Below, in pieces: positions 23,577-32,353 of a DNA stretch of 64,000 bases. The position numbers and the translations under genes are program-made. How positions within the stretch are numbered: position 1 is the first letter of the stretch; the number at the start of each line of letters is the position of its first letter. The stretch lies in contig JAVJVZ010000040.1 in assembly GCA_040220855.1 (NCBI GenBank), forward strand, positions 1-64,000. The letters are read 5' to 3'. The notes beneath the pieces are model-generated. The model was not told the origin of the DNA, made no database searches, and saw only the letters and a program-made list of their open reading frames with translations. The stretch comes from JACKNG01 sp040220855. GTDB taxonomy: Bacteria; Pseudomonadota; Gammaproteobacteria; Ga0077536.

Positions 23577-26069
23577 ATGTCGCATGACGGGCCGGTCGCC
23601 GATCTCGTGCTCGGTGTCTCGCTCCTGCTGTTGCTGGCCGCCGCGACGCTGGCGCTCGCGCGGCGCCTGCACGCGCCGTTCTCGATCCTGCTCGTGCTGA
23701 TCGGCTTGGGGCTGGGGCGGCTGACGCCGTCGCTGCCACCCGGTCTCGGTCGCGTTCTCGACCTTCACATCGGCCCGGGCCTCATCCTGTTCGTGTTCCT
23801 GCCGAGCCTGATCTTCGAGTCGGCGAGTAAGCTCGATTGGCGCGAGCTGCGCGACGATCTCACCCCGGTGCTGACGCTGGCGGTGCCTGGCGTGCTGCTC
23901 TCGACATGCGTCATCGGTGCCCTGCTGGCGCTGCTCGCCGGGGTGCCGATGGGCGCCGCGCTGGTGCTCGGCGCCATTCTCTCGGCGACCGACCCGGTCG
24001 CTGTCATTGCCTTGTTCCGCCAGCTCGGCGCGCCACGCCGCCTGACCGTGCTGGTCGAAGGCGAGAGCCTGCTCAACGACGCTGCGGCCATCGTGCTGAC
24101 CAAGCTGCTGCTGGGTATCGCGCTGGCCGGGCATGCGGGACTCGCCATCGTGCCGGGGGCCGTGGGTGAATTCGCCGTGACCTTCCTCGGCGGCATCGCG
24201 GTCGGCGGCATGATGGCGCTGGCCGCGGGCAGCGTGGTCGGGCTTGCCGGCGCCAACCGGGCCATCACGCTCTCGGTGCTGACCACGCTCGCCTACTTGT
24301 CGTTTCTCGTCGCCGAGGAGTTCCTGCACGTCTCGGGCGTGATGGCAACGCTCTGCGCCGGGCTCGTCATGGGCAGCTGGGGACGCAGCAAGATCGCACC
24401 GGCCATCGCCGACGTCGTCGAGCACTTCTGGTCCTACGTCGCCTTCATGGCGAATGCACTGATCTTCCTGCTCATGGGGCTGTCGATCGATTTCCCGGCG
24501 CTCGCCGCCAATGTCGATCTGCTCGTGCTGACCATCCTCGCCATGCTGCTCGCGCGCGCGCTCGTGATCTACGGCCTGCTGCCCCTGATTGCGCGTCTGC
24601 GGCCCACGCTCGGCATCAGCTTCGCCTTCCAGACGGTGATGTTCTGGGGCGGGTTGCGCGGCGCAGTATCGCTCGCACTCGTGCTCAGCCTGCAGGATTT
24701 CGCCTGGTTCGACGCCTTCGTCGCGGTGGTCACCGGGGTGGTGCTGTTCACGCTGGTCGTGCAGGGGCTCAGCGTGGAGCCCCTGATGCGCCGCCTGCGC
24801 CTCGATCGCCCGGGCGTCGCCGATCGCCTCGCGCGCGACGAGGCGCTCAGCGAAGCGGCGCTGGTGGCGGCCGAACGCATCCCGGGGCTGAGCGGCGGTG
24901 GGCACTTTTCCGCCGCGCTGGCCGCGCGCCTGGCCGCCGCGCAGCGCGCCCGCGTCGCGCGACTGCGCGCCGGCATGAGCGCCATGCGCGAGCAGGAAGT
25001 CGATGATGGCGAGGCCGCGCGCATGCTGTGGATGCGCGCCACGGCCACCGAGCGCAATGCCTACCGCGAACTGTTCGCGCTGCACCACGTCGACGAGCGC
25101 ACCTATCGCGCGCTCGATCACGATGCCGCCGTGCGTCTCGACGAACTGCGTCACTTCGCTCGTGCGCCGCGCGCCATCGCCGATGAGGTCGACGTCGCCG
25201 CGCGGCGCGCGCTCGGCTGGCTCGCGCGCCTGCCGGGACGCTTCGGCAGGCTCGCCCACACGCGTGCGGTGGCGCGCGATTACGCGCGCGCCTGGGCCGT
25301 CCTGCAGGCCTGCGACCGCGTCGACGGCGCGCTCGCCCACGTGGCGCAGAGCGGGGCCTTCGAGTCGCCTCGCGTCGACGCGGTACGCGACGCCTACCGC
25401 GCGCGCGGGGAGGCGGCGCGCGCGCGCCTCGACGACTGGGCCGAGCAGTTCCCGGAGTTCGTGCGCGCGATGCAGACACGGCTTGCCGAACGTCTCATCC
25501 TTCAGGTCGAGCAGAACGAGATCGAACGCCAGCTGCGCTCGGGACTGGTGCCGCCGAACCTCGGCGATGAACTGCGCGATCGTCTCGCCGAGGACATGCG
25601 TCGGCTCGGCCCGCTGTCCATCCGGGAACTCGAAGTGGCGCCCGAGGAGCTGCTGCGGAAGGTCCCCTTCTTCGCCGATCTGGGCGCCGACGAGGTGGCT
25701 GAGATCGTTCCTCGCCTCGAGCCGCTCACGGTGGCTGCCGGCGAAGACATCGTGCGCGCCGGTGAGCGCGGCACGAGTATGTACTTCATCGGGCGCGGCG
25801 TCGTCCACGTGTTCGGCGCAGAAGCCGACGGCACGGATGCGCCGGCGCTGGCTACGCTGCTGGCCGGGGACTTCTTCGGGGAAATGGCGCTGCTCGACGA
25901 GGCGCCGCGCAATGCGACCTGCCGCGCGGCGACCGCGTGCGCGCTCTACGAGCTCGATCGCAGGGGCGTGACGGCCGCTGTGGCGGTATGTCCGACACTT
26001 GGTGAACGGCTCGCCGAGGCGGCAGCCGAACGCCGCGGTCGTGCCGTCACCGACGGCAGCGCGGATTGA
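23577..26069 (+). CDS. CPA1 Na+/H+ antiporter with C-terminal cyclic-nucleotide-binding domain
   Basis: This 830-aa protein has about 12 membrane segments in residues 1-410, with ILSATDPVAVIALF and EGESLLNDAAAIVL as the ion-transport motifs. A long Arg/Ala-rich helical cytoplasmic region follows. A CNB domain at roughly 695-800 contains LLAGDFFGEMALLDEAPRNA, the canonical cyclic-nucleotide cassette with the FGE-A-L and R-A pattern. It should exchange Na+ for H+ under cNMP control. The start at 23577 follows AAGGAGCT. It shares the layout of the antiporter at 4141 but clearly differs in sequence, as expected for an independent homologue from another genome. Confidence 0.9.
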   Translation: MSHDGPVADLVLGVSLLLLLAAATLALARRLHAPFSILLVLIGLGLGRLTPSLPPGLGRVLDLHIGPGLILFVFLPSLIFESASKLDWRELRDDLTPVLTLAVPGVLLSTCVIGALLALLAGVPMGAALVLGAILSATDPVAVIALFRQLGAPRRLTVLVEGESLLNDAAAIVLTKLLLGIALAGHAGLAIVPGAVGEFAVTFLGGIAVGGMMALAAGSVVGLAGANRAITLSVLTTLAYLSFLVAEEFLHVSGVMATLCAGLVMGSWGRSKIAPAIADVVEHFWSYVAFMANALIFLLMGLSIDFPALAANVDLLVLTILAMLLARALVIYGLLPLIARLRPTLGISFAFQTVMFWGGLRGAVSLALVLSLQDFAWFDAFVAVVTGVVLFTLVVQGLSVEPLMRRLRLDRPGVADRLARDEALSEAALVAAERIPGLSGGGHFSAALAARLAAAQRARVARLRAGMSAMREQEVDDGEAARMLWMRATATERNAYRELFALHHVDERTYRALDHDAAVRLDELRHFARAPRAIADEVDVAARRALGWLARLPGRFGRLAHTRAVARDYARAWAVLQACDRVDGALAHVAQSGAFESPRVDAVRDAYRARGEAARARLDDWAEQFPEFVRAMQTRLAERLILQVEQNEIERQLRSGLVPPNLGDELRDRLAEDMRRLGPLSIRELEVAPEELLRKVPFFADLGADEVAEIVPRLEPLTVAAGEDIVRAGERGTSMYFIGRGVVHVFGAEADGTDAPALATLLAGDFFGEMALLDEAPRNATCRAATACALYELDRRGVTAAVAVCPTLGERLAEAAAERRGRAVTDGSAD

Positions 26070-26105
26070 CGGCCGGCGGACGTGGGACCGCCGGCCGTCG
26101 CGCGC

Positions 26106-26531
26106 TCACTGCTGGATGGAACGCAGGTAGATGATGATTTCGAGGATGCGCCCTCGCAGGGCAGTCTCGGCGCCGATGGCATTGATGCGCTTCCATTCGC
26201 CGCCCCAGATCGGCATCTCCTCGGTGCCGTGCGCGCCCGGCATGCTGCGGCCGTCGATCATGTCGTAGACCCGGTTGAACGGGAAATCGCCGCCATTGTT
26301 CTTCGACAGCACCGTCAGATCAGGCGGCGCGGCCTTGAGCATCGGCACGAACGGACCGCCGCCCTTGGCATCGGCGCCGTGGCAGACGGCACAGAAGTCC
26401 ATGAAGCGGGTCTTGCCGACGGCGGCGACCTCGTCGTCGGCGGCCTGCGTGGTGCCGCCGCAGGCAAGACCTGCGACGAGCGCGACGGTGCCGAGCAGAC
26501 CGCTGCGGCGGGCTGGCTTGGATTGGGGCAT
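26106..26531 (-). CDS. periplasmic mono-heme cytochrome c
   Basis: This 141-aa protein has a signal peptide (MPQSKPARRSGLLGTVALVA; cleavage probably after TQA at 30). It has one heme-binding motif, C47-A-V-C50-H51, in RFMDFCAVCHGADAKGGGP. The methionine in DGRSMPGAHGTEEMP is a likely sixth ligand. It fits the class I cytochrome c fold and should carry electrons in the periplasm. The start at 26531 has a GGAGGG site. It is divergent from the crotonase gene and stands alone, so its redox partner is unknown. Confidence 0.9.
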   Translation of the reverse strand: MPQSKPARRSGLLGTVALVAGLACGGTTQAADDEVAAVGKTRFMDFCAVCHGADAKGGGPFVPMLKAAPPDLTVLSKNNGGDFPFNRVYDMIDGRSMPGAHGTEEMPIWGGEWKRINAIGAETALRGRILEIIIYLRSIQQ

Positions 26532-26785
26532 GGTTGTTCCCTCCCTGCGTGGTGAACACGGATGTCGCTCGCAGTATCGGGGGGCGGCGGTGACGGTTTG
26601 CTGACCGGAGTCAAGGCAGCGCATTGCGTGCCGCGCCTGCAGCGCTGCGTCGGTGGCGCGGCGCGTGACCGGCCGAACGGCGAGAAAATCATCGCCAGGA
26701 ACCGTAGACTTGGCATCCGCGCGAACGCCCGGGCCGTTGCCCGCGCGGCCGCATTCGGCACCATCATCTCAGCAGGGGAGCACGC

Positions 26786-27583
26786 ATGGCCGTCGTCGAT
26801 TACGCAGTCAACGGGCACATCGCCACCGTCACACTCAACCGTCCCGAGGCGCGCAACGCCGTCAACCCGGAAGTCGCCGTGCGTCTCGCCGAGGCCTGGC
26901 ACAAGGTGCGCGACGATGACAACGTGCGCGTCGCCATCCTCACCGGAACCGGCAGTGCCTTCTGCGCCGGCGCCGACCTCGGCCAGCTCATCCCGCTCAT
27001 ATCCGGCGGGCGCAAGGCGGAAAACGAATACGACGAGAAGGTGCTCGCCGAGCCGGACATCTTCGAGTGCTGCTTCCTGCGCAGCTTCGACCCGGTCAAG
27101 CCGGTCATCGCGGCCTTGAACGGCCACGCCATCGCGGGCGGCATGGAGATGACCCAGGGCACCGACATCCGGGTCGCCGTGCCCGCCGCCAAGCTCGGCG
27201 TGCAGGAAGTGAAGTGGGCGATTTTCCCGGCCGGCGGTTCGACCGTACGACTGACCCAGCAGCTGCCCTTCGCCAAGGGGATGGAACTGCTGCTGACCGG
27301 CGACCTGATCACCGCCGACGAGGCGCTCGGACTCGGCTTCCTCAACTACGTGGTCGACGACCCGCTCGCCAAGGCCACCGAGATCGCACAGAAGATTGCC
27401 GCCAACGGGCCGATCGCGGTGCAGGCCATTCGCAAGTCGGCGCGCGCCTGCCTCGGCATGGAGGAGCAGGCCGCGCTCAGGCTCGAGACCGAGATCTCGG
27501 CGCCGGTGTTCAAGACCGAAGACGCGCAGGAGGGCCCGCGCGCCTTCATGGAGAAGCGCCAGCCGGTCTACAAGGGGCGCTGA
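26786..27583 (+). CDS. enoyl-CoA hydratase/isomerase (crotonase) family protein
   Basis: This 265-aa crotonase has the oxyanion-hole segments AFCAGADLG (59-66) and NGHAIAGGMEM. The catalytic pair Glu121 (GGMEMTQG) and Glu141 (GVQEVKW) lies 20 residues apart, as in true enoyl-CoA hydratases. It probably hydrates an enoyl-CoA in the cytoplasm; the acyl chain is unknown. The start at 26786 follows CAGGGGAG. The nitronate monooxygenase starts 2 bp after its stop, so the two form an operon, a pairing common in CoA-linked degradation gene sets. Confidence 0.9.
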   Translation: MAVVDYAVNGHIATVTLNRPEARNAVNPEVAVRLAEAWHKVRDDDNVRVAILTGTGSAFCAGADLGQLIPLISGGRKAENEYDEKVLAEPDIFECCFLRSFDPVKPVIAALNGHAIAGGMEMTQGTDIRVAVPAAKLGVQEVKWAIFPAGGSTVRLTQQLPFAKGMELLLTGDLITADEALGLGFLNYVVDDPLAKATEIAQKIAANGPIAVQAIRKSARACLGMEEQAALRLETEISAPVFKTEDAQEGPRAFMEKRQPVYKGR

Positions 27584-27584
27584 G

Positions 27585-28727
27585 ATGAAGTCGCCGGTCT
27601 GCGCGCGCTTCGGCATCGACTTCCCCTTGTTCGCGTTCAGCCACTGTCGCGACGTCGTCGCCGAGGTCTCGCGCGCCGGTGGCATGGGCGTGTTCGGCGC
27701 CGCCGGCATGACCGCCGAGCGTCTCGAGGAGGAACTCAGCTGGATCGATCAGCACGTCGACGGCAAGCCTTACGGCATCGACCTGCTGGTGCCGGACAAG
27801 GTGCTCGGCAAGGACGAGGCATTCGACGCGGAACGGCTGCTGGCGAGCGTGCCGGGCGCGCACAAGGAATTCGTCGCCGGCCTGCTCGAACGCCACGCGA
27901 TCGATGCAGCAGGGCTCGAGGAAGGACGCCGCGGCACCCTGCATCTCGGGCGCAACCTGCATCCCTCCGGCGCCGAGGAAGCGATGGCGATCGCCTTCCG
28001 CCATCCCATCCGGCTCATCGCCAACGCCCTTGGCGTGCCGCCCGCACGCATGCTCGAACTCGGCCGCGAACACGGCGTGGCGGTCGCTGCGCTGGTCGGC
28101 GCGCGTGAGCACGCGGTGCGCCAGGTCGCCGCCGGCGTCGATCTCATCATTGCCGCGGGCGGCGAGGCCGGCGGTCATTGCGGCGAGGTAGCGACGATGG
28201 TGCTGGTGCCCGAAGTGGTGGAGGCGGTGAGCGCGATCAGCGACGTGCCGGTGCTCGCCGCCGGCGGCATCGTCACCGGGCGGCAGATGGCCGCGGCAAT
28301 GGCGATGGGCGCCGCCGGCGCGTGGACCGCCTCGGTGTGGCTGACCACCCACGAGGCCGAGACCAACCCGGTGGTGAAAGAGAAGATGCTCGCCGCGAGT
28401 TCGCGCGATACCGTGCGGGCGAAGAGCCGCACCGGCAAACCCTCGCGCCAGCTGCGCTCGGCATGGACGGCGGCGTGGGAGGCGCCCGAGGCACCGGCGC
28501 CCCTGCCGATGCCGTTGCAGTCGCTGGTCAGCGAGCCGCCGCTGGCTAAGGTCGACAAGCTCGCCCAGCAGGGCCACGCGGGTGCCCGCGAACTCGCCAC
28601 CTACTGGGTCGGCCAGGGCGTCGGCCTGATGCACGAGGCGCGCACCGTGCGCGCGGTGGTGCAGGATTTCCAGGAGGACTTCCTCGCCGCCTGCGAGCGG
28701 CTCGGCAGTTTGCTCGAGGATGCGTGA
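27585..28727 (+). CDS. nitronate monooxygenase family flavoprotein
   Basis: This 380-aa FMN TIM barrel is of the NMO/2-nitropropane dioxygenase family. The signature AAGGEAGGHCGEVATMVLVPEV carries the catalytic-position His, and VLAAGGIVTGRQMAAAMAMG is the FMN phosphate site. Similar proteins in lipid and steroid gene sets may act on CoA-linked substrates rather than nitronates, so the substrate is open. The C-terminal 80 residues continue past the barrel. The start at 27585 is one base after the crotonase stop codon, with GGGGCGCTGAG upstream. Confidence 0.87.
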   Translation: MKSPVCARFGIDFPLFAFSHCRDVVAEVSRAGGMGVFGAAGMTAERLEEELSWIDQHVDGKPYGIDLLVPDKVLGKDEAFDAERLLASVPGAHKEFVAGLLERHAIDAAGLEEGRRGTLHLGRNLHPSGAEEAMAIAFRHPIRLIANALGVPPARMLELGREHGVAVAALVGAREHAVRQVAAGVDLIIAAGGEAGGHCGEVATMVLVPEVVEAVSAISDVPVLAAGGIVTGRQMAAAMAMGAAGAWTASVWLTTHEAETNPVVKEKMLAASSRDTVRAKSRTGKPSRQLRSAWTAAWEAPEAPAPLPMPLQSLVSEPPLAKVDKLAQQGHAGARELATYWVGQGVGLMHEARTVRAVVQDFQEDFLAACERLGSLLEDA

Positions 28728-28805
28728 ACGCTGCCGAACGCGCGCCGGTGCCGCGGCGCCGGCACGCTACCGGTCGCGGCGCACCCGTCGACCCCGGGGC
28801 GCGTG

Positions 28806-29471
28806 ATGCGCCTGCTGCTGGTGGAGGATTCGCAGACCCTGCGCGAGAAGCTGCATGCGTGGCTCGCCGGACAGGGCTGGAGTGTCGACGAGGCGGCCGA
28901 CGGTGCGGCGGCAATCGCCTACATCGACGCTTACGATTACGCCATGGTGCTGCTCGATCTCGGCCTGCCGCGCGTCGATGGCCTCGCCGTACTCGCGCAC
29001 CTGCGTGCGGCGGGCTCGCGCGCGCGCGTGCTGGTGCTGTCGGCGCGCGACCAAGTCAGCGATCGCGTCGCGGCGCTCGACCGTGGCGCCGACGACTACC
29101 TCGTCAAGCCGTTCTCCTTCGACGAACTCGCGTCGCGCCTGCTCGCGCTGATGCGCCGCAGCCTGGATACGGCGCCGCCGCTGCTCGTCGCCGGTGCGCT
29201 CGAGGTCGACCCGGCGGTGCGCCTGGCCCGCGTCGGTGGTGAAGCGCTGGCGCTGACGCCCCGGGAGTACCAGCTGCTCGAGGCGCTGCTGCGCGGGCGC
29301 GGGCGCGTGTACACGCGTGCGGCCCTGTTCGAGATGCTCTACGACGCGCACAGTGAAGCCTCGGACAAGGTCATCGAAGTGCTCGTGAGCACGCTGCGTG
29401 GGAAGCTCGCCCGCGCCGGGATCGATACGCTCATCGAGACGCGGCGCGGTTTCGGTTACGTCATCCCGTGA
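28806..29471 (+). CDS. OmpR-family response regulator
   Basis: This 221-aa regulator has a receiver domain (1-115) with Asp51 in VLLDLGLPRVDG, acidic pair Glu7/Asp8 and Lys in DYLVKPFSF. The C-terminal winged helix ends GKLARAGIDTLIETRRGFGY. It binds DNA when phosphorylated by the kinase in the next gene, which overlaps it by 4 bp (GTGA). A GTG at 28803 is an equally placed start. Of nearby targets, the heavy-metal efflux operon at 31278 is the best guess. Confidence 0.92.
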   Translation: MRLLLVEDSQTLREKLHAWLAGQGWSVDEAADGAAAIAYIDAYDYAMVLLDLGLPRVDGLAVLAHLRAAGSRARVLVLSARDQVSDRVAALDRGADDYLVKPFSFDELASRLLALMRRSLDTAPPLLVAGALEVDPAVRLARVGGEALALTPREYQLLEALLRGRGRVYTRAALFEMLYDAHSEASDKVIEVLVSTLRGKLARAGIDTLIETRRGFGYVIP

Positions 29472-30901
29472 GCGCGGCGCGCAAGGGCGTGAGACTGTCG
29501 CTTGCCAACCGGCTTATCGTCGCCCTGGTGGTTGGCGGCGGGGTCATCCTCGCCGGCCTGTTCGTGGCGCTCGATATCGCCGTCGACCGTGCGCTCTACT
29601 CGCGCTTCGACGATGCCCTGGTGGCGCGCGGCCGCGTCCTCGCCGGACTCATCGACGCGCGTGCCCAGGCGGCCGTGAGCGATGCCGCGCGCTGGCCGGA
29701 ATATGCAGCCGGTGGCCACCAGGAGTTCTTCCAGCTGTGGGACGCGGGCGGCGCCACGCTGGCGCGCTCGGCGTCGAGCGGCGGGCGCGACCTCGCGCGG
29801 CCGCCCATATCGCCGGGCGCTGCACCAGTGCTCTATGACCTGGCCTTGCCGGACGGTCACCGCGGCCGGGCGGTGGCCCTGCAGGTGCACGGCGGCCCGC
29901 GCCCCGACGCCGCGCCCGGCCCCCGCACGCTGGTGGTGGCGACCGAGCGCGAGGCGCTCGAAGCGCTCGAGGCGCGACTGCATTTCGCGCTCGTGCTGGG
30001 AACCCTGGTCGCGCTGCCGTTGCTCGCGTTGCTCGGGATTCTCGCCGTGCGCCGCGGGCTCGCGCCGCTGGCCAGCTTCAGTGATGCCGTGGCGGCGCGC
30101 GTCGTCACCCGTGCCGGTGCCGCAGCCGGTGCTGGTGAGCGCGGGGTCGAGGCAGACCCCGCCAGCCTGCCGGCCGAGCTGCGTCCGATTGCGGCGACCG
30201 TCAATGCCGCGGTCGACACGGCGCTCGCAGCGCTCGCGCGCGAACAGCGTTTCGCGCGCGAAGCGGCGCACGAACTGCGCACGCCTCTCGCCGAGATGCG
30301 CGTGCTCACGCACGAGCGGACCGCCGCGGACGCCGACGCGCGTGCGCTGCGCCGCGCCGTCGATACCATGAGCCGCTCGGTCGATGCCCTGCTCGCGCTC
30401 GCGCGCTGCGAGGCCGGGCTGGACACGCCGGCCATCGAACCGGTCGAACTGGTCGAATTGATAGAGCAGCAGTGGCGGCTGCTGGCGTCCGACGCGAGGC
30501 TGCGCGACCTCGTCTACCAGTGCTCCGCGCCCGCCGAAGTCTGGGTGATGAGCGACGGCGCGATGCTCGAGCGCATCTTTGCCAACCTGCTCGGCAACGC
30601 CGTGCACCATGCACCGGCCGCGGCGCTGATCGACGTCCATGTCGTCGAGAAGGACGGGCGCGTGCATGTCGAAGTAGCGAATACGGCGCCCGGCCTCGAC
30701 GTCGCGGCCCTCGCCACCGCGCTTGCCGACGGCCAGCGCGCGAGCGCCGCGAGCGGATACGCGCGCCCGCACGCGGGTCTCGGTCTGCTGCTGTGCCATG
30801 CCTTGGCGCGCCAGCTCGATCTCGCGCTCGACGTGGTCGCCCGTGGCGACGGCATCGTGGTGCGTCTGGCCGGCCTGCAGTCGCTCGACGTCACCGGTTG
30901 A
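29468..30901 (+). CDS. sensor histidine kinase
   Basis: This 477-aa membrane kinase has two membrane segments (about 13-38 and 172-195) around a periplasmic sensor loop, then HAMP-like and HisKA regions with the phosphorylated His in REAAHELRTPLAEMR. The ATPase domain has FANLLGNAVHHAP for the N box and GLGLLLCHALARQL. The G1 region is weak (NTAPGLD), as in some divergent kinases. The start is GTG at 29468, overlapping the response regulator stop, so the pair is translationally coupled. Confidence 0.88.
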   Translation: MSAARKGVRLSLANRLIVALVVGGGVILAGLFVALDIAVDRALYSRFDDALVARGRVLAGLIDARAQAAVSDAARWPEYAAGGHQEFFQLWDAGGATLARSASSGGRDLARPPISPGAAPVLYDLALPDGHRGRAVALQVHGGPRPDAAPGPRTLVVATEREALEALEARLHFALVLGTLVALPLLALLGILAVRRGLAPLASFSDAVAARVVTRAGAAAGAGERGVEADPASLPAELRPIAATVNAAVDTALAALAREQRFAREAAHELRTPLAEMRVLTHERTAADADARALRRAVDTMSRSVDALLALARCEAGLDTPAIEPVELVELIEQQWRLLASDARLRDLVYQCSAPAEVWVMSDGAMLERIFANLLGNAVHHAPAAALIDVHVVEKDGRVHVEVANTAPGLDVAALATALADGQRASAASGYARPHAGLGLLLCHALARQLDLALDVVARGDGIVVRLAGLQSLDVTG

Positions 30902-31054
30902 GCGGCCGCCCCGGCGCGTTGCCCGTGGCCTGACGCCGCGGGGCGCCGCGACGCCATGGCCCAGGGTTCGAGCACCGGTGATTGGCGCCGGGTGGCTTTG
31001 CGCGCGGCGATCCGTGCGCACGGAACGTTGCCACCACGGGGTCGCTGCAGGCGC

Positions 31055-31220
31055 CTTAAGGACTCTGATCGAAATAACCTTACCAACTGACATCGCCGGC
31101 GCATCCCGCCTGGCGGCGTTGCTCGTCGGTTGAGTAGCTCGCTATTCGCCCTCCTCGCGCCTTGCCAGACGGGCGCCCCGACGCGCCAGTTGGCAATCCT
31201 GTTTCGACCAGAGCCTTAAG
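31055..31220. repeat. 166-bp imperfect palindromic element with CTTAAG ends
   Basis: The two ends are inverted copies: CTTAAGGACTCTGATCGAAA (31055 on) against the complement of 31220 back, CTTAAGGCTCTGGTCGAAAC. The match continues through ACCAACTG/GCCAACTG and GGCGC...CCGCCTGGC on both sides. The whole segment can fold on itself. No protein frame fits. It lies between the two-component system and the efflux operon; the rest of the gap (30902-31277) shows nothing further. Confidence 0.72.
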
Positions 31221-31277
31221 CGTTTCCAAAGCTTGGCGCGCTAGCGTAAGCGCATGTCCAGCATCGGAAGGCTTTTC

Positions 31278-32345
31278 ATGACGAGTTCGCATGCATCGGG
31301 TCTACGGCGCCTGCTGCCGCCCGCACTGCTCTTCGTGTGCAGCGCGGCCGCCGCCGCACCGATCACGCTCGATCGCGCGCAGCAACAGTTGCTCAACGTG
31401 ACGACGGCACCGGCGGTCGCCGCGCGCACGGTGCGTGTCGACGGACTGCTCGGCGAGGTGACGCTGCCGGTCGCGGGCAGCCTCGCGCTGGCCGCGCCCT
31501 GGCCCGGGCGCGTAGTGCAGGTGCTGGCCGACGAAGGAGACGCGGTCGCGCGCGACGCCGTCCTCGCGTGGGTCGAGAGCCCGGCGATGGCCGAGTTGCG
31601 CACGCAGTGGCGTACCGCGCGGGTCGAACGCGATCTCGCCGCGTCGCGCACGGAGCGCGATCGCGCCCTGCTCGCCGAAGGCATCATTCCCGCCGCGCGC
31701 GCCGAGGCAAGTGCCGCCGAGCTCGCCGCGCGGGAGGCCGCGCTCGGTGGCCTCGCCGACATCCTCGGCGATCACGCGAGTGCCGCCCACGGCGCAGCGC
31801 GCTACCCGTTGCGAGCACCGTTCGACGCAACCGTGGTGACGCGCCGCGTCGCTGCCGGCGATGCGATCGAAGCGTTCGCGACCGCTTTCATGCTGCTTGC
31901 CGATGACGGTCTGCGCCTCGACCTGCAGGTGCCCGCGCCCCTCGCCGCGCTGGCTGCGCCCGGCACCGCGGTCGAGCTCGAAGGCGGCGGTGCGGACACG
32001 CGCGTGACCATCAGCGGCCGTGCTGCGCGGGTCGATCCGGATACCCAGACCGTCACCGTGCGCGCCGCGATTGCTGCCGGCAGCCCGCTGCTGCCCGGTC
32101 AGCGCGTGACCGCGACGCTCGCACTGCCGGCGCCGGCGGGCGCCGTCGAGGTGCCGCGCGGCGCGCTCGTACAGCAAGCCGACGCAGCCTACGTGTACCG
32201 TGCGACGGACGACCGCTTCGAGACGGTGACGGTCACCCTGCACGGCGAATCGGCGGCTGGAGCGGTGATCTCGGCAGCAGGACTCAGCGCCGGCGATGCC
32301 GTCGTGGTCAGCGGCACCAGCGCGCTGCGCACGCTCGCGGAGTAG
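31278..32345 (+). CDS. RND efflux periplasmic adaptor (CzcB-like)
   Basis: This 355-aa membrane fusion protein has a signal peptide (LLPPALLFVCSAAAA). A lipoyl/barrel-sandwich half-motif PWPGRVVQVLADEGDAVARD is followed by an alpha hairpin (about 100-160), and the second lipoyl half is YPLRAPFDATVVTRRVAAGD. Beta-barrel and membrane-proximal domains complete it. It links the inner-membrane pump to the outer-membrane channel. The start at 31278 follows GGAAGG; Met at 31254 is less well placed. It heads a four-gene operon with the pump, DUF3240 and TolC-type genes. Confidence 0.9.
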   Translation: MTSSHASGLRRLLPPALLFVCSAAAAAPITLDRAQQQLLNVTTAPAVAARTVRVDGLLGEVTLPVAGSLALAAPWPGRVVQVLADEGDAVARDAVLAWVESPAMAELRTQWRTARVERDLAASRTERDRALLAEGIIPAARAEASAAELAAREAALGGLADILGDHASAAHGAARYPLRAPFDATVVTRRVAAGDAIEAFATAFMLLADDGLRLDLQVPAPLAALAAPGTAVELEGGGADTRVTISGRAARVDPDTQTVTVRAAIAAGSPLLPGQRVTATLALPAPAGAVEVPRGALVQQADAAYVYRATDDRFETVTVTLHGESAAGAVISAAGLSAGDAVVVSGTSALRTLAE

Positions 32346-32353
32346 TCCTCGCC

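Noticed and set aside
23574..25808. A 744-codon open frame antisense to the second antiporter
   Set aside because: The antiporter on the plus strand has clear domains and a ribosome site; the antisense frame has neither.
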